24,773 bases of DNA, from positions 1-24,773 of the forward strand of contig JBATKU010000333.1 of the NCBI GenBank assembly GCA_049669725.1, in the 5' to 3' direction. The translations under genes were made by a program, and so were the position numbers. Below, in pieces: positions 23,384 to 24,773 of the stretch (position 1 is the stretch's first letter; the number at the start of each line of letters is the position of its first letter). Source of the stretch: JAFDCJ01 sp049669725 (GTDB lineage Bacteria > Desulfobacterota > Desulfobacteria > Desulfobacterales > JAFDCJ01). The notes beneath the pieces were generated by a model. It was given only the letters and a program-made list of their open reading frames with translations, did not search any database and was not told the DNA's origin.

Positions 23384-24157
23384 TTATCCCCTGGCATAGA
23401 TTTTATCTGGATATCTGTTGGAACGATCCGTGGTGCTGAACGCTCGCACCACCCTGCGCGCCTGTTTGAGATCAGCAGGAAAATCGACTTCACACCATTG
23501 AAGCCCGTTGGCAGCAAACGTCCAGACCGGCATTGAGCAGGCCATCTGAGCGATTATCGACAGATACCATTTTTTAGATGCCGAAGCGTCTCGCATGGCG
23601 TTTTCAAGGGCACTGCGGAACATCAAGGGCCCCTCCTGCCGAAACAAAATCATCCCGATAGATTCGGCATCGACGCTGTCAGGGGCCAGTTTTTTACCGA
23701 TATTGACAAGCCGTTCTCCGTCCAATGAAACTTTCATATCATCGGCATCGTAATAGGCCTTTTTATGGGTAACCACCGTCACCGGATGAACCGGCGCATC
23801 CAGCAAACCTTGGAGCACCTCAGCCTCAAACAAAGTGTCACCGTTTAACAACACGAATTCTTCGCCCATCTCATGACGCGCCACCCAGCAACTGAAAAGG
23901 TTGTCGGCCCAGGAATAGGTCGGATTATAAAGCACACCCACCCGATGGGGATCATAGCGCCGGGCCAGCAATTGTTCGACCCGATCAGCATGGTAACCGG
24001 CCACGACGGCAACACGATCAATACCGCATTTGGCAAGTTCACCAAATTGCCATTCGATGATTGACTGTCCCTCGATGTTTAATAAACATTTCGGATTGTC
24101 AGCGGTCAGAGGTAATAGCCGTTTGCCCTGACCTGCGCTCAATATCACTGCTTTCAT
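23384..24157 (-). CDS. CTP:phosphoalcohol (inositol/choline-phosphate type) cytidylyltransferase-like protein
   Basis: A 257-residue sugar-nucleotidyltransferase. MKAVILSAGQGKRLLPLTADNPKCLL gives the GxGxR loop and the substrate Lys; LLNGDTLF is the metal-binding GD motif; YDADDMKV and the later FPADLKQARRVV (Asp) fit the subgroup that includes inositol-1-phosphate and phosphocholine cytidylyltransferases rather than hexose enzymes (from memory of the families). It would make a CDP-alcohol, a possible donor for the CDP-alcohol phosphatidyltransferase encoded at 15458-16660. Its ATG lies about 170 nt after the second MarR-type gene on the same strand, and a GGGAGGAG run lies close before the ATG. 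The substrate is not certain. Confidence 0.8.
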   Translation of the reverse strand: MKAVILSAGQGKRLLPLTADNPKCLLNIEGQSIIEWQFGELAKCGIDRVAVVAGYHADRVEQLLARRYDPHRVGVLYNPTYSWADNLFSCWVARHEMGEEFVLLNGDTLFEAEVLQGLLDAPVHPVTVVTHKKAYYDADDMKVSLDGERLVNIGKKLAPDSVDAESIGMILFRQEGPLMFRSALENAMRDASASKKWYLSIIAQMACSMPVWTFAANGLQWCEVDFPADLKQARRVVRAFSTTDRSNRYPDKIYARG

Positions 24158-24224
24158 TGTGCTTACTCCTCCCTTTTACCAAAGAGCTTTACACACGAAT
24201 ATTGTTGTTTTTTCCGTTTTATTT

Positions 24225-24300
24225 AAATTAATCGCAGAGGTAATATTAAACGGTATAATTTCTCTGCGTACTCTGCGAGCTCAGCGGTGAGGTTTTTATG
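24225..24300. repeat. CGCAGAG-type dispersed repeat, diverged copy
   Basis: ATCGCAGAGG on the left and CTCTGCGTACTCTGCGAGCTCAGCGGTGAGG on the right repeat the flanks of the hairpin repeats at 4157 and 8821-9215, but the conserved CTGAGACGC loop is absent. It lies between the second MarR-type gene and the cytidylyltransferase gene. Confidence 0.5.
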
Positions 24301-24327
24301 TGATAATCACATTTATGAAATTGTGTA

Positions 24328-24773
24328 CTAAGCAACTGCAGCACTCGCTGTATTTAACTCCAGCCCGAGCATTTCATCAAAATACCCGATGGCATGCTCC
24401 AGGATATATTGAAATGATTCACTTTGCTCAACGGATAAACCAAGAGAGGCGGTTACAGTATTAAAGACAGCGGATTGATTTTTCTTGATTTGCTCTAATA
24501 CGGTTCGCCCTTTTTCGGTTAAATTGACCGTGGTAATTCTTTGATTTTCAGGAAGGATTTTTTTATCAACCAGTTTTTTATCCTTCCATAACTTGGATAT
24601 GGTTGTTGAAATCGTACTGCTGCTTACTTTTGGGTAAAAGTTACCGATTTCGGAGATACTCATGCAGCACTTGGTACCGATGAGTTCCAGAATTAGTGCT
24701 TCGCGCTCACTCAAATCGTTTAATTGCTTTTCTTCTGATATTTTTGAAGCAATATACAGCCGCACTCTAAAAG
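24328..24773 (-). CDS. MarR-type winged-helix regulator (second paralogue, partial at window end)
   Basis: The frame stays open to the last base of the window, so the N-terminal 15 or so residues are missing; the GTG at 24765 is internal, since codons before it continue the same FRVRLYIASKIS sequence seen in the other copy. About 148 residues are visible: the helix-turn-helix SISEIGNFYPKVSSSTISTTISKLWKDKKLVDKK, then the wing ILPENQRITTVNLTEKGRTVL. It is about 70% identical by eye to the gene at 20224-20688, differing mainly at the C-terminus (ending LELNTASAAVA) and with an added pair of cysteines (KCCMS) at the start of the helix-turn-helix. It is probably upstream of, and in operon or regulatory relation with, the cytidylyltransferase gene. 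Confidence 0.85.
   Translation of the reverse strand, partial: FRVRLYIASKISEEKQLNDLSEREALILELIGTKCCMSISEIGNFYPKVSSSTISTTISKLWKDKKLVDKKILPENQRITTVNLTEKGRTVLEQIKKNQSAVFNTVTASLGLSVEQSESFQYILEHAIGYFDEMLGLELNTASAAVA

Overview
The window reads as a chromosomal segment of a Gram-negative anaerobe, most likely a Desulfobacterota (deltaproteobacterial) relative of sulfate reducers. The basis is the ferredoxin-like protein with a regulatory-looking N-terminus, the Fe-S/DUF3786 protein, LptF/LptG and outer-membrane genes, mid-range GC, and many dispersed palindromic intergenic repeats. No rRNA, tRNA, CRISPR array or insertion sequence was seen. This assignment is inference from gene content.

Left part (1-6905): the tail of a HipA-like kinase; a minus-strand pair (4Fe-4S protein then lipoprotein); an outer-membrane beta-barrel gene split by one in-frame TGA; an Fe-S/DUF3786 protein; and a membrane-anchored serine hydrolase of the beta-lactamase fold.

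Middle (6998-13086, plus strand): a sugar-nucleotide module. It holds glucose-1-phosphate cytidylyltransferase (rfbF), an extended SDR, a zinc-finger SAM C-methyltransferase, and two abutting paralogous methyltransferases. It probably makes a C-methylated or branched deoxysugar for a surface polysaccharide, but no CDP-glucose 4,6-dehydratase is visible.

Right part (13490-24773): a lipid module. A tight minus-strand operon encodes a CDP-alcohol phosphatidyltransferase with an extra N-terminal domain, a DAGK-family lipid kinase and a Tam41-like cytidylyltransferase, in other words phosphorylate, activate with CTP, attach head group. Beside it are a metallophosphoesterase and LptG/LptF. Further on are a long GNAT-fold protein resembling the bacterial ceramide synthase family, a MobA-like NTP transferase, and a CTP:phosphoalcohol cytidylyltransferase-like gene. 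Two closely related MarR-type regulators flank this last block. The most interesting reading is a dedicated (possibly ceramide-based) phospholipid pathway that uses a mitochondrial-type CDP-lipid synthase.

Intergenic DNA is rich in structure. Three hairpins share one 9-nt loop and have covarying 13-bp stems. There is a REPIN-like pair of REP palindromes nested in a longer inverted repeat, and several simple-motif inverted repeats.
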